Positions 10,103-17,287 of a DNA stretch of 64,000 bases are shown here, one piece after another; positions within the stretch are counted from its first letter, which is position 1; the number at the start of each line of letters is the position of its first letter. A program made the translations under genes and the position numbers. The DNA is taken from contig OY762962.1 in assembly GCA_963667195.1 (NCBI GenBank), forward strand, positions 682,001 to 746,000, read 5' to 3'. Under the pieces are notes generated by a model. The model did no database searches, was not told where the DNA came from, and saw nothing but the letters and a program-made list of their open reading frames with translations. Source of the stretch: UBA7703 sp963667195. Its GTDB lineage: Bacteria; Bacillota; Clostridia; Christensenellales; CAG-138.

Positions 10103-10336
10103 TTACCTTTTGTCTTTTGGCGGGCACGGATCGTTACCATGGCTATCGGAACGTTGAATAACGCCGTTCGTACCATGAATCACGAGTTCAGTCCCCTGAT
10201 TGCGGCTGATTTCTCGTCCGCGGTCAACCGCTTCTGTCTTGGTGTCGCGGTGCGCGCTGGCGCGTTCGCTACCGCCGCGCTTCACATCCCACCCGCCTGC
10301 TGGGTTGGGAACAACATGGTGTGTGTCTCTTGGCAT
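10103..10336 (-). CDS. Small DUF2188-family protein (second copy)
   Basis: 77 residues (MPRDTHHVVPNPAGGWDVK...). Same family as 9782-10018: HHVVPNPAGGWDVKRGGSER, then TKTEAVDRGREISRN, then GTELVIHGTNGVIQRSDS. The two copies are clearly diverged at the protein level, so this is not a recent duplication. It lies 12 bases downstream of the DUF3892-like gene, which suggests one transcript. Function unknown; DUF2188 and DUF3892 proteins often occur near each other in accessory regions. Confidence 0.8.
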   Translation of the reverse strand: MPRDTHHVVPNPAGGWDVKRGGSERASAHRDTKTEAVDRGREISRNQGTELVIHGTNGVIQRSDSHGNDPCPPKDKR

Positions 10337-10348
10337 AGGCTTGTTACC

Positions 10349-10630
10349 TCAGTACTGCGGGAGATTGCCAAGATTGTCTTTCTTGACGGTATTCGCATCC
10401 GTGCGAATGTACTTGACCCCATCGATCTTTACTACATGCACCTCAGCGCCTTTGTAGTACTTGCCGTCGTTTCCTTTAGTTGCGGTCATTACTGTGTTCC
10501 CGCCTTCGATATCCGCGACGACCGAAGATCTATATTTCTCAGAATTATCTAGCAACTTCACTTTTTCAATGAAGGTCGTTTCGTCGCTGTTCTTATAGTG
10601 AACGGCGATAATATAATAAGAAGCATCCAT
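10349..10630 (-). CDS. Small DUF3892-like protein
   Basis: 93 residues (MDASYYIIAVHYKN...). The middle segment (IEGGNTVMTATKGNDGKYYKG, split here by family as V..I..G..v.T..kg) and the C-terminal KIDGVKYIRTDANTVKKDNL fit DUF3892, which is a short beta-rich domain of unknown function. A GAAAGGCAATCAATAG leader gives a ribosome binding site. It begins 150 bases after hsdS and leads the three-gene cluster of small DUF proteins inserted in the restriction-modification operon. Confidence 0.75.
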   Translation of the reverse strand: MDASYYIIAVHYKNSDETTFIEKVKLLDNSEKYRSSVVADIEGGNTVMTATKGNDGKYYKGAEVHVVKIDGVKYIRTDANTVKKDNLGNLPQY

Positions 10631-10782
10631 CTATTGATTGCCTTTCTTTGCGTATTGCAAAATGTCGTTTTATGTCGTAAACTAATCAACATCACACTTG
10701 TTTTGAGCAATGGACCTGCGCCAACAGGAAAATTGCTCATTTTTGTACCCTCATAAACATCACTTCCTTTCAATCATTGTTC

Positions 10783-12033
10783 TTAAACATTCACGCGGAC
10801 GATACCCGTCAATAACAACTGCATAAGCGATTTTTTCTTTTGCTGCCACTGGAATAGTTCCTGATCCAGCAAATCGATCTCATGATCAGCGGCAGAAAGT
10901 ATTGATGCAATGCCTTCTTGTTCGGTTATGCTAGGAACCCTCACACAAAAAGATCCAACCAATCCCCATTCAGCCCGCGGCATTTTCGTTCCGGTGGTGG
11001 AACTAGCTAACGATATAAACTCCTCTGACATCAATACATAATATAAGTATTTGAGGTTGATTCTTCGGTCTTTTCGCCTCATTACCCATATCTCGGTAGA
11101 ACAAACGCCATCAAACGAAGCTACGAACGCCTTTCGCAAGTAGGGTCGTAATTTTCCAAATAGTATGTCGCCTTCTTTGAAAACTGTTTTAGTGCTCTTC
11201 TGGAATTTATCATTATTCCAATTAATAAGTCTCCCAGTAACGCTTTCAATGTTTTCTAATTCAACGCTCGACACCGTGCGTTGATCGTACTGCGGATCAT
11301 ACCTATCTTTAACTAAAAATACCAACTTATCCAGTCGATCTACATCCCATGCGCCCTCATATTGTTGCAATCTCACTCCACTTTCTGGATCAAGCAGCTT
11401 CTTCATAAGCCACTGCTTTTGCCGCCGCTTCTCATTCAACAGTTGCTTTTTCAGCGCAATAACCTGATCGCAGCACGTGAGAATTTCGGTGATTTTTTGT
11501 TGCTCAGGGAGGGGCGCAATAGGCATATAAAACTTTTGTAAGTTTTTGAAGTACAATCGCGTTCTGGTACTGCCTTTTTTTTGCGCGCGACAGTAATATA
11601 AAAAACGGTCAGATAAGTTTAAATACTCTATTAGCAGGATTGTTCTCAATGAAGGCTTGGTTGAAAAAACAGGATATTCTGGACTCACCAATAATTTTTG
11701 CCCAAATGTATTGATATTAAAATGGAATATATCGTCATCGCTCATGTGCCTGTATGTAATGTAGCCTTGCGGCACAACATGATAACCAAGGCGCGTTTCA
11801 TCAAAGCGCTGTTGCTGATAATACTTTGATTGAAGAAGTAGCCCTTCTCTTGATGAGGTTGCCACAGGAAAACTAACCACGTCATTTGAAAACTCTGAGT
11901 ATTCCTGTAAATGATAACTCAGCTGTTCAGCATGCCAATTCAGGGGTAAAATTCCTGATTGGGTTACTTTATACCCATCAGGCACTTCCCCACACCGAAC
12001 TTGTTCTATGCGGTTTTTGATTGCTTCGTTCAT
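10783..12033 (-). CDS. hsdS: Type I restriction-modification specificity subunit (HsdS)
   Basis: 416 residues with the usual two target-recognition domains, each followed by a conserved helical spacer. The first half ends in IAPLPEQQKITEILTCCDQV followed by KKQLLNEKRRQKQWLMKKLL; the second ends in PSITEQEGIASILSAADHEI followed by DLLDQELFQWQQKKKSLMQLLL. These repeats set the spacing of the two half-sites recognised in DNA. The start overlaps the stop of the DUF4145 gene by one base (TAATG), so translation is coupled. The recognition sequence cannot be read from the protein. Confidence 0.93.
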   Translation of the reverse strand: MNEAIKNRIEQVRCGEVPDGYKVTQSGILPLNWHAEQLSYHLQEYSEFSNDVVSFPVATSSREGLLLQSKYYQQQRFDETRLGYHVVPQGYITYRHMSDDDIFHFNINTFGQKLLVSPEYPVFSTKPSLRTILLIEYLNLSDRFLYYCRAQKKGSTRTRLYFKNLQKFYMPIAPLPEQQKITEILTCCDQVIALKKQLLNEKRRQKQWLMKKLLDPESGVRLQQYEGAWDVDRLDKLVFLVKDRYDPQYDQRTVSSVELENIESVTGRLINWNNDKFQKSTKTVFKEGDILFGKLRPYLRKAFVASFDGVCSTEIWVMRRKDRRINLKYLYYVLMSEEFISLASSTTGTKMPRAEWGLVGSFCVRVPSITEQEGIASILSAADHEIDLLDQELFQWQQKKKSLMQLLLTGIVRVNV

Positions 12034-12683
12034 TAGCTACCCTTCCGCTTCGCTTGTTTAGAATCAGATATCCCCGCAACCTCTGCGCACAAGGCCTCTT
12101 CCTCATGGCGAGCGATGTACCACTTATCCAATAACAACTCAATCAACCTTTTCAGCTTGTCCGCTTCATCGGGGTCGATATCAACGATCAAGCTTACATC
12201 CTTTTCCATGTGTGCACCAATGTTGCCAACCTTTCGCAATCCGTCAATCGCTTTCCATTGCGGAGCAGTGACTTTACCTTGGAGTTCGTTGATTGCGTCT
12301 GCGAGTTTATCTTTGGTGATCCCATGAAAATCTCGTATCATGCCTTGCAGGCAACGACGTAGTAAGGTTGCCGCGGCTTTGGGGCTACGTTCCAAGGTTA
12401 AACACGCCTCAACATAATCGTCGCGGATTTGCTGTGGAATATAATCTGGGTAGTTCTGATAAACAACTTCGGGTACAAGATCCCATTGCTTTCCTCCGCT
12501 ATATTGCCTTGCTACAATAGTAATCTGACCACAAGCTTCATTTGAGCATTTCACGTGGAACAGTTGGATTTGGAATTTTTGGGCATATTCGCCCGTAACT
12601 ACCGAAACATGTCCCGAATAAGCTTGCCTGCAATTGCAAAATGGGCATACGTAGGTTCTGTTTGAAAAATCGACTTCTATCAT
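12033..12683 (-). CDS. DUF4145 protein with zinc-ribbon-like N-terminus
   Basis: 216 residues. The N-terminus has a CPFC (residues about 13-16) and a CSNEACG pair, a likely zinc ribbon. The C-terminal part (about 95-185) fits DUF4145: SPKAAATLLRRCLQGMIRDF, then LRKVGNIGAHMEKD and a DEADKLKRLIELLLDKWY helix. This family is often found inside type I restriction operons; its role is unknown. It overlaps hsdM by 4 bases (ATGA) and hsdS by 1 base, so it sits between the two core modification genes with full translational coupling, which suggests a fixed stoichiometry with them. Confidence 0.85.
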   Translation of the reverse strand: MIEVDFSNRTYVCPFCNCRQAYSGHVSVVTGEYAQKFQIQLFHVKCSNEACGQITIVARQYSGGKQWDLVPEVVYQNYPDYIPQQIRDDYVEACLTLERSPKAAATLLRRCLQGMIRDFHGITKDKLADAINELQGKVTAPQWKAIDGLRKVGNIGAHMEKDVSLIVDIDPDEADKLKRLIELLLDKWYIARHEEEALCAEVAGISDSKQAKRKGS

Positions 12684-14263
12684 AACCCCAACTCCCTTAA
12701 ATACCCTTCCATTTGTGCTTCCACCTCGGCAATCTCGTTTTTCAGTCGAGCGATATTCTCCTGCACTTCTTCAATGTCCACAAGCTCTTCTTCTTCAAAC
12801 GTATCCACATAACGCGGAATGTTGAGGTTGTATTCGTTTTTCTTAATCTCATCCAGCGATGCAACATGTGCAAACCGCTCGATATCCTCGCGGGCTTGAT
12901 ACGCCTCGAAGATAGCATTCACATGCTTCTCCTCTAGGCGGTTCTGGTTCTTGTCCTTTTTATATCGCAAGTTCCCGTCCGCATCTTTTCCGGAAGCATC
13001 GATAAACAGAATATCTTCCGTCGGACGGTTCTTTTTGAAGATAAGAATGCACGCGGGAATCGACGTGCCATAGAACAAATTCTCCGGCAACCCAATCACA
13101 GCATCCAGCAAATTCCGTTCAATAATCGCTTGTCGGATACGCCCTTCCGCAGCCCCGCGAAACAGTACGCCGTGCGGCACAACAGCCGCCATCCGGCCAT
13201 TGCTACGTAAGCTGTAAATCATGTGCAGCAGGAACGCCCAGTCGCCTTTGCTTGCCGGGGGAACTCCCCAATCGAATCGGTGATATTTATCCAGCTCCGG
13301 CCGCATTGCAAACTTCTTATCCGTTGCAGTTTCGCCATCCTGTTGCCCTCCGGGATTGAACCCCTCTGCCCACTTATCCAGCGAAAATGGCATGTTCGCG
13401 ACGATCACATCAAACTGCTTAAGATTCCCATCGGAATCCAGATGCATCGGGTTGGACAAGGAATCGCCCCACGCGATGTCACCACTATCCACATGGATTC
13501 CATGGATAAACAAGTTCATTCGCGCCATCGACCAGGATGAACCATTCATCTCCTGACCGTAGATCGCAACCTTGTGCAAATCGCCGGATTGCAGCGCAGT
13601 TCGAATCAGCAGTGAAGCCGATCCGCAAGTGGGGTCGTAAATCGAATCTCCAATCCGTGGCGCGGTTAACCGTGCCATCAGCTCTGAGACCATGCCAGGA
13701 GTAAAGAAGCTTCCGGCTTTTTTGCCCGCTTCCGAAGCGAACTCGCCTATCATATATTCGTATGCGTCGCCTACGATAAACGCGGAATCTTTGCCTTCTT
13801 CATGCTCGATTTGCGAAGGTTCCAAGCACAGAGGACGAAAATCCTCGAGTAGTGTCCGTAGTTTTGTGCACTTTTGCTGAGGGTTGCCAAGCATTGCTTC
13901 GCTGTTAAAGTTAATACTGCGAAAAACACCGCGAAGGCCGCTATTGCCATCTTCAATTCCCTGCAGAGCGGCGTTGATAAGCGAACCAATTTTCACATCA
14001 AAGCGATTATCATACAGATAATCAAACCGCTGCGTTTCGTCCAAAACTATCGGTAAGTTCTGTTTTGCGCGTTCAATTCGCACCTGATTCCCGCTATACT
14101 TCACTTCCAAATCACGAATCTGCTCTTTATAGGTATCATTGAGATACTTGAGAAAGAGCATGGAAAGAACAAAGTCCTTATAATTTGCAGCATCGATAGA
14201 TCCACGGAATGTTCCAGCTGCCTTCCATAAAACTGCTGTAATGTCTTCAATCCGCGTTCCCAT
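12680..14263 (-). CDS. hsdM: Type I restriction-modification methyltransferase subunit (HsdM)
   Basis: 527-residue N6-adenine methyltransferase subunit. The N-terminal helical domain (about 1-140) is followed by FFTPGMVSELMARL, the SAM-binding motif I DPTCGS (Asp210) and the catalytic motif IV ANMPF at Asn290, where most family members have NPPF/Y. The C-terminus is a coiled coil (NIARLKNEIAEVEAQMEGYL). The start at 14263 is preferred over the in-frame ATG at 14278 because GGAGG lies 7 bases before it. It overlaps the half-size S gene by 17 bases. With hsdS it would form the M2S1 methylase. Confidence 0.93.
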   Translation of the reverse strand: MGTRIEDITAVLWKAAGTFRGSIDAANYKDFVLSMLFLKYLNDTYKEQIRDLEVKYSGNQVRIERAKQNLPIVLDETQRFDYLYDNRFDVKIGSLINAALQGIEDGNSGLRGVFRSINFNSEAMLGNPQQKCTKLRTLLEDFRPLCLEPSQIEHEEGKDSAFIVGDAYEYMIGEFASEAGKKAGSFFTPGMVSELMARLTAPRIGDSIYDPTCGSASLLIRTALQSGDLHKVAIYGQEMNGSSWSMARMNLFIHGIHVDSGDIAWGDSLSNPMHLDSDGNLKQFDVIVANMPFSLDKWAEGFNPGGQQDGETATDKKFAMRPELDKYHRFDWGVPPASKGDWAFLLHMIYSLRSNGRMAAVVPHGVLFRGAAEGRIRQAIIERNLLDAVIGLPENLFYGTSIPACILIFKKNRPTEDILFIDASGKDADGNLRYKKDKNQNRLEEKHVNAIFEAYQAREDIERFAHVASLDEIKKNEYNLNIPRYVDTFEEEELVDIEEVQENIARLKNEIAEVEAQMEGYLRELGL

Positions 14264-14843
14264 AGGTAAATCCTCCATCGATTATCGTTTTTTTTGAAAG
14301 CACTAATGCCAGCCGCTCATATTCAGCAGTATACTCAGCCAATAAGCGTCTTCGCCTTTTAGTAAGAATCCATAGCTGTCCGATTGCATGCTGCTGTTCT
14401 AATGGTATAATTGGTATCTCTGCATTCATGAGCTTATCCTTCGTTACAGCTCGTATTGCGAGGCCACTACCGGAAATGTGTTCTATTTGAGAGAGCACTT
14501 CCTTCTGTTCGAACAAGTAAGCTAGGTATTCAGGCAAGACCTGCTCATTTGGTCGAACAATGAAAAGTGACTGCGTCGCGACTGTTAGTTTTGAAACGTT
14601 TCCTGCTACAAAAGCGAAGTTTGGATTCAGTCTTTTGACCAAAACATCTCCGCTTCTGACAAGGGCTTTTGCTGCAGCCTCTTTCGGGCGATACATTACC
14701 TGAAGAGGTGTTAACGCATCTGTGTCTGAAAAACTATTCGCCTGTAGCGCAGAATAGCAATATTCTGCTTCCTCAATTGTCAAATCAGTATAACCTGCGA
14801 TTATATCAGCAATATCTCGCAGGTAAACAGATGATGTCCGCAA
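14247..14843 (-). CDS. Half-size type I S-like protein (single target-recognition domain)
   Basis: About 198 residues with one target-recognition domain (opening VYLRDIADIIAGYTDLT) and one C-terminal conserved helix (IPIIPLEQQHAIGQLWILT followed by RRRRLLAEYTAEYERL). Full HsdS proteins have two of each. The TTG at 14843 is preferred as start because AGGGGG lies 7 bases upstream and a perfect -35 box overlaps the alternative ATG at 14903. It is the first gene of the operon and overlaps hsdM. Half-S proteins can dimerise to mimic a full S subunit or join with the full subunit to change specificity; which applies here is not known. It is not a close DNA copy of hsdS. Confidence 0.82.
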   Translation of the reverse strand: MRTSSVYLRDIADIIAGYTDLTIEEAEYCYSALQANSFSDTDALTPLQVMYRPKEAAAKALVRSGDVLVKRLNPNFAFVAGNVSKLTVATQSLFIVRPNEQVLPEYLAYLFEQKEVLSQIEHISGSGLAIRAVTKDKLMNAEIPIIPLEQQHAIGQLWILTKRRRRLLAEYTAEYERLALVLSKKTIIDGGFTYGNAD

Positions 14844-14874
14844 AACATGGCCCCCTTTCAGCTTATCTGAATGC

Positions 14875-14903
14875 AGCTTACTACAGCTCATGAAATTTGT
14901 CAA
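14875..14903 (-). promoter_or_regulatory. Promoter of the type I restriction-modification operon
   Basis: Minus-strand TTGACA (14898-14903), a 17-base spacer and TAAGCT (14875-14880), which keeps the key -10 bases T, A and final T. It places transcription start just upstream of the TTG start with its AGGGGG site. The 320 bases from 14844 to 15163 otherwise hold no gene that I can support. Confidence 0.5.
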
Positions 14904-15163
14904 TATATTTTCGTTACGCCATAACTATTATTCTATTTTTGATAATAAATGCTCTATTTCCTCTTTTTTCAGTAATATTCTAGTTAAACACGAACTCATC
15001 TTACTCGCTAAAAACTGATTTCCTGAAATTTACAGTAACCGGGCTTATACGCCACCAAATTTCGATAATACGAATAATTAACTCGGACAACACACAATCG
15101 TTGTTACTCTAAAACCCGCACTTGCCGTATGATGGATCAAATGCGTTCGGGAGTGTGGTTCAT

Positions 15164-16090
15164 ATGGTTACCCTATCGACTCAAATACAAGACTATCTGC
15201 GCTATTGTGAATATCAGAAAAATTTAGATTCCCACACACTAAAGGCCTACCGGATTGATCTGCGTCAATTCGATGAATTCTTTATCGTAAACAACTCGTC
15301 TCTCGACAAAACATGTCTGTCTGGATACATATCTGACATGCATCAACGATTCAAGCCAAAGTCGATCAAGCGTAAAATCGCATCACTGAAAGCGTTTTTC
15401 TCATATTTACTAGATTCAGAACTGATTGAACAAAATCCGTTTGCGCAGATGAAGATCTCCTATCGGGAACCTTTTACATTACCTAAAACGGTACCTTTTT
15501 CAACGCTAAACCAGTTGCTGAGCGAGCTGTATTCAGAGGTCAATGAAGATGAGTTAACACAAGATAAGCATCGAGCTTTACTCTGCGATGTTGCTGTTCT
15601 GGAGTTACTATTTGCCACCGGCATCCGTGTTTCAGAACTTTGTTCGATCCGGCCTTCAGATGTTGATATGCTCAACGGCGCGATCTGCATTTTGGGTAAG
15701 GGCTCTCGTGAGCGAATGATTCAAATCGAGAACAAAGAGGTAATCAAAACCCTAAAGAAATATCAATCATGCCACAAGAAGCAGATCTCTAAAAGTGGAT
15801 TCTTCTTTGTCAATCAGCGGGGGAACCGGCTTTCAGAGCAATCCGTCCGCTCTATGTTATCCCGAGCCTCAAAGCAGGCGGAGATTAAGCAACATATTAC
15901 GCCACATATGATCCGTCACTCTTTTGCAACACTCCTACTAGAGGAAGACGTCGACATTCGATATATCCAAAGATTATTGGGGCATAGCTCTATCACAACG
16001 ACGCAGATTTACACACACGTTGCTGCAGCAAAGCAAAAGGAGATCTTATCTACAAAGCATCCACGGAATAAACTGACGTTCTCATGTTAA
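15164..16090 (+). CDS. Tyrosine recombinase of the XerC/XerD type
   Basis: 308-residue site-specific recombinase. The N-terminal SAM-like DNA-binding domain (about 5-95) is followed by the catalytic domain with Arg155 (GIRVSEL), Lys in ILGKGSRERM, His248 and Arg251 (HMIRHSF), His274 (LLGHSS) and the nucleophile Tyr283 (QIYTHV), so all catalytic residues are present. The ATG at 15164 has GGGAG about 10 bases upstream; an ATG 42 bases earlier is possible. It is divergent from the restriction-modification operon. Recombinases beside hsdS genes sometimes invert specificity segments, but I see no inverted hsdS copies here. It could also be the housekeeping Xer protein or a relic of a mobile element. 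Confidence 0.88.
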   Translation: MVTLSTQIQDYLRYCEYQKNLDSHTLKAYRIDLRQFDEFFIVNNSSLDKTCLSGYISDMHQRFKPKSIKRKIASLKAFFSYLLDSELIEQNPFAQMKISYREPFTLPKTVPFSTLNQLLSELYSEVNEDELTQDKHRALLCDVAVLELLFATGIRVSELCSIRPSDVDMLNGAICILGKGSRERMIQIENKEVIKTLKKYQSCHKKQISKSGFFFVNQRGNRLSEQSVRSMLSRASKQAEIKQHITPHMIRHSFATLLLEEDVDIRYIQRLLGHSSITTTQIYTHVAAAKQKEILSTKHPRNKLTFSC

Positions 16091-16091
16091 A

Positions 16092-16123
16092 AAGGGCAGC
16101 GCGGAGTGATCCGCGCTGCCCTT
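16092..16123 (+). terminator. Strong hairpin after the recombinase gene
   Basis: Perfect 14-base stem (16092-16105 with 16110-16123) around a GTGA loop, directly after the recombinase stop codon. There is only a pyrimidine-rich CCTCTAT afterwards, not a clean U-tract. It separates the recombinase from the AT-rich unit that begins at 16131. Confidence 0.65.
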
Positions 16124-16130
16124 CCTCTAT

Positions 16131-16156
16131 AGATAATAAGTAATTATCCAAGGTAT
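16131..16156 (+). promoter_or_regulatory. Shared palindromic operator upstream of the ATP-grasp gene (site 1)
   Basis: Palindrome AGATAATAAGTAATTATC (16131-16148; GATAAT and ATTATC arms around 5 bases) plus CAAGGTAT. All 26 bases recur exactly, on the other strand, in front of the convergent gene at 19003-19028. It lies 107 bases before the ATG. A TATAAG at 16154-16159 could be a -10 box next to it. Likely a transcription factor site; see the matching sites at 43960 and 47739. Confidence 0.75.
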
Positions 16157-16255
16157 AAGAAAATACAGATATATTAGGATAGCTTAATCGCAGATCGCAA
16201 TGATTTCAATTTACTATTTTGTAATAACAGTCTAACTAAAAAGTGAGGCGAAGTT

Positions 16256-17287
16256 ATGAGCAACCCGCAAGAAGTCAAATCGTTGCTTCGAATTGTTAGT
16301 GGGAAAACCATCGCAATAGTATATATCTTTGAAAAAGAAGATGCTCCAGGTTTCAATCACTATTGGATATGGAAGAGTAATATTATCACTGGTTGGATGA
16401 ATGCAGTACAGGAATTAAATTGCATACCGTTTATATTGGATGTGCGAACATTTGTTCAAAAAGCCATTGATCGAACCCTTCCTCAAATTGATTTCGTACT
16501 CAATCTAAATTGTGGTAGTTTTGAGTTGTCCTCCATGAGCTTAGTACCATCTGTATGCAGTTTTCTATCGATTCCATGTATCCCCTGTAATGCTATTGCA
16601 ATAGTAACGACGGAAAATAAGGAAATATCTAATTTTATAGCTGCGGGAACTGGGCTAAATGTACCCGCCACTTTGAGCAGTGACTTGGAAACAGGGATAT
16701 TTCGGCCTCTCAATCTAGGAAGTAGTCTTGGTGTTAAAAGAGGTTCCGATGATGTAGGAAAAATCCAAGGAACATATCAAGAGTTTATTCCGGGTTATGA
16801 TTTAACATTCCCAATTGTGTATAACATTCTAGAGCATGATATTGATTTGCTTCCGCCGATTCTATTTATACCTGCGACAATGGATCCAAATTGGATCTAT
16901 GATAAAGACGCAAAAGAACAAGACCAGGGGTTCTCTATATATCCCCTATTAAAAGTTGATGATGAAATCAGGAAAGCCTTTATCAACTTTGCACATGTTT
17001 TTCCAATTCAAACGTATGGTCGAATTGATACAAGACTTCGTTGGAATAAATCAGTACTATCAGAAAAGATTATTGACAGCACAATAACTTTAGAAGATTT
17101 GTTCTTTGTTGAGATCAACTCGATGCCAACGATTGAAAAAGACGATTCTTTTGAATATGCCTTTGAGGCAGCCAACGCCAATAGTAGACATAGCTTCTTT
17201 AATACTACTCAAGAATACAAAAGAAACATTAAGATGCCATCAATTAATGGTTTTTTACTCCTGAGTTCAATCGCTGCATTATTATAG
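16256..17287 (+). CDS. D-Ala-D-Ala-ligase-like ATP-grasp enzyme
   Basis: 343 residues in the D-alanine-D-alanine ligase fold. Recognisable pieces are FVLNLNCGSFELSS (N-terminal domain), FLSIPCIPCNAIAIVTTENK, the ATP-binding PLNLGSSLGVKRGSD (family pattern KPxxxGSSxGV), YQEFIPGYDLTFPIVYN, and the metal-site VEINSMPTIEKDD. ATP-grasp enzymes of this kind join a carboxylate to an amine through an acyl phosphate. It is diverged from true Ddl and sits outside any cell wall cluster, so it probably ligates another substrate such as an amino acid, peptide or small metabolite. GTGAGGCGAAGTT gives a clear ribosome binding site. It converges on the TPR-like gene, the stop codons overlapping by 6 bases, and both carry the same upstream palindrome. 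Confidence 0.82.
   Translation: MSNPQEVKSLLRIVSGKTIAIVYIFEKEDAPGFNHYWIWKSNIITGWMNAVQELNCIPFILDVRTFVQKAIDRTLPQIDFVLNLNCGSFELSSMSLVPSVCSFLSIPCIPCNAIAIVTTENKEISNFIAAGTGLNVPATLSSDLETGIFRPLNLGSSLGVKRGSDDVGKIQGTYQEFIPGYDLTFPIVYNILEHDIDLLPPILFIPATMDPNWIYDKDAKEQDQGFSIYPLLKVDDEIRKAFINFAHVFPIQTYGRIDTRLRWNKSVLSEKIIDSTITLEDLFFVEINSMPTIEKDDSFEYAFEAANANSRHSFFNTTQEYKRNIKMPSINGFLLLSSIAALL

Noticed and set aside
10783..14843. Inverting hsdS cassette as in phase-variable type I systems
   Set aside because: The half and full S genes lie on the same strand and show no long matching DNA segments by eye.
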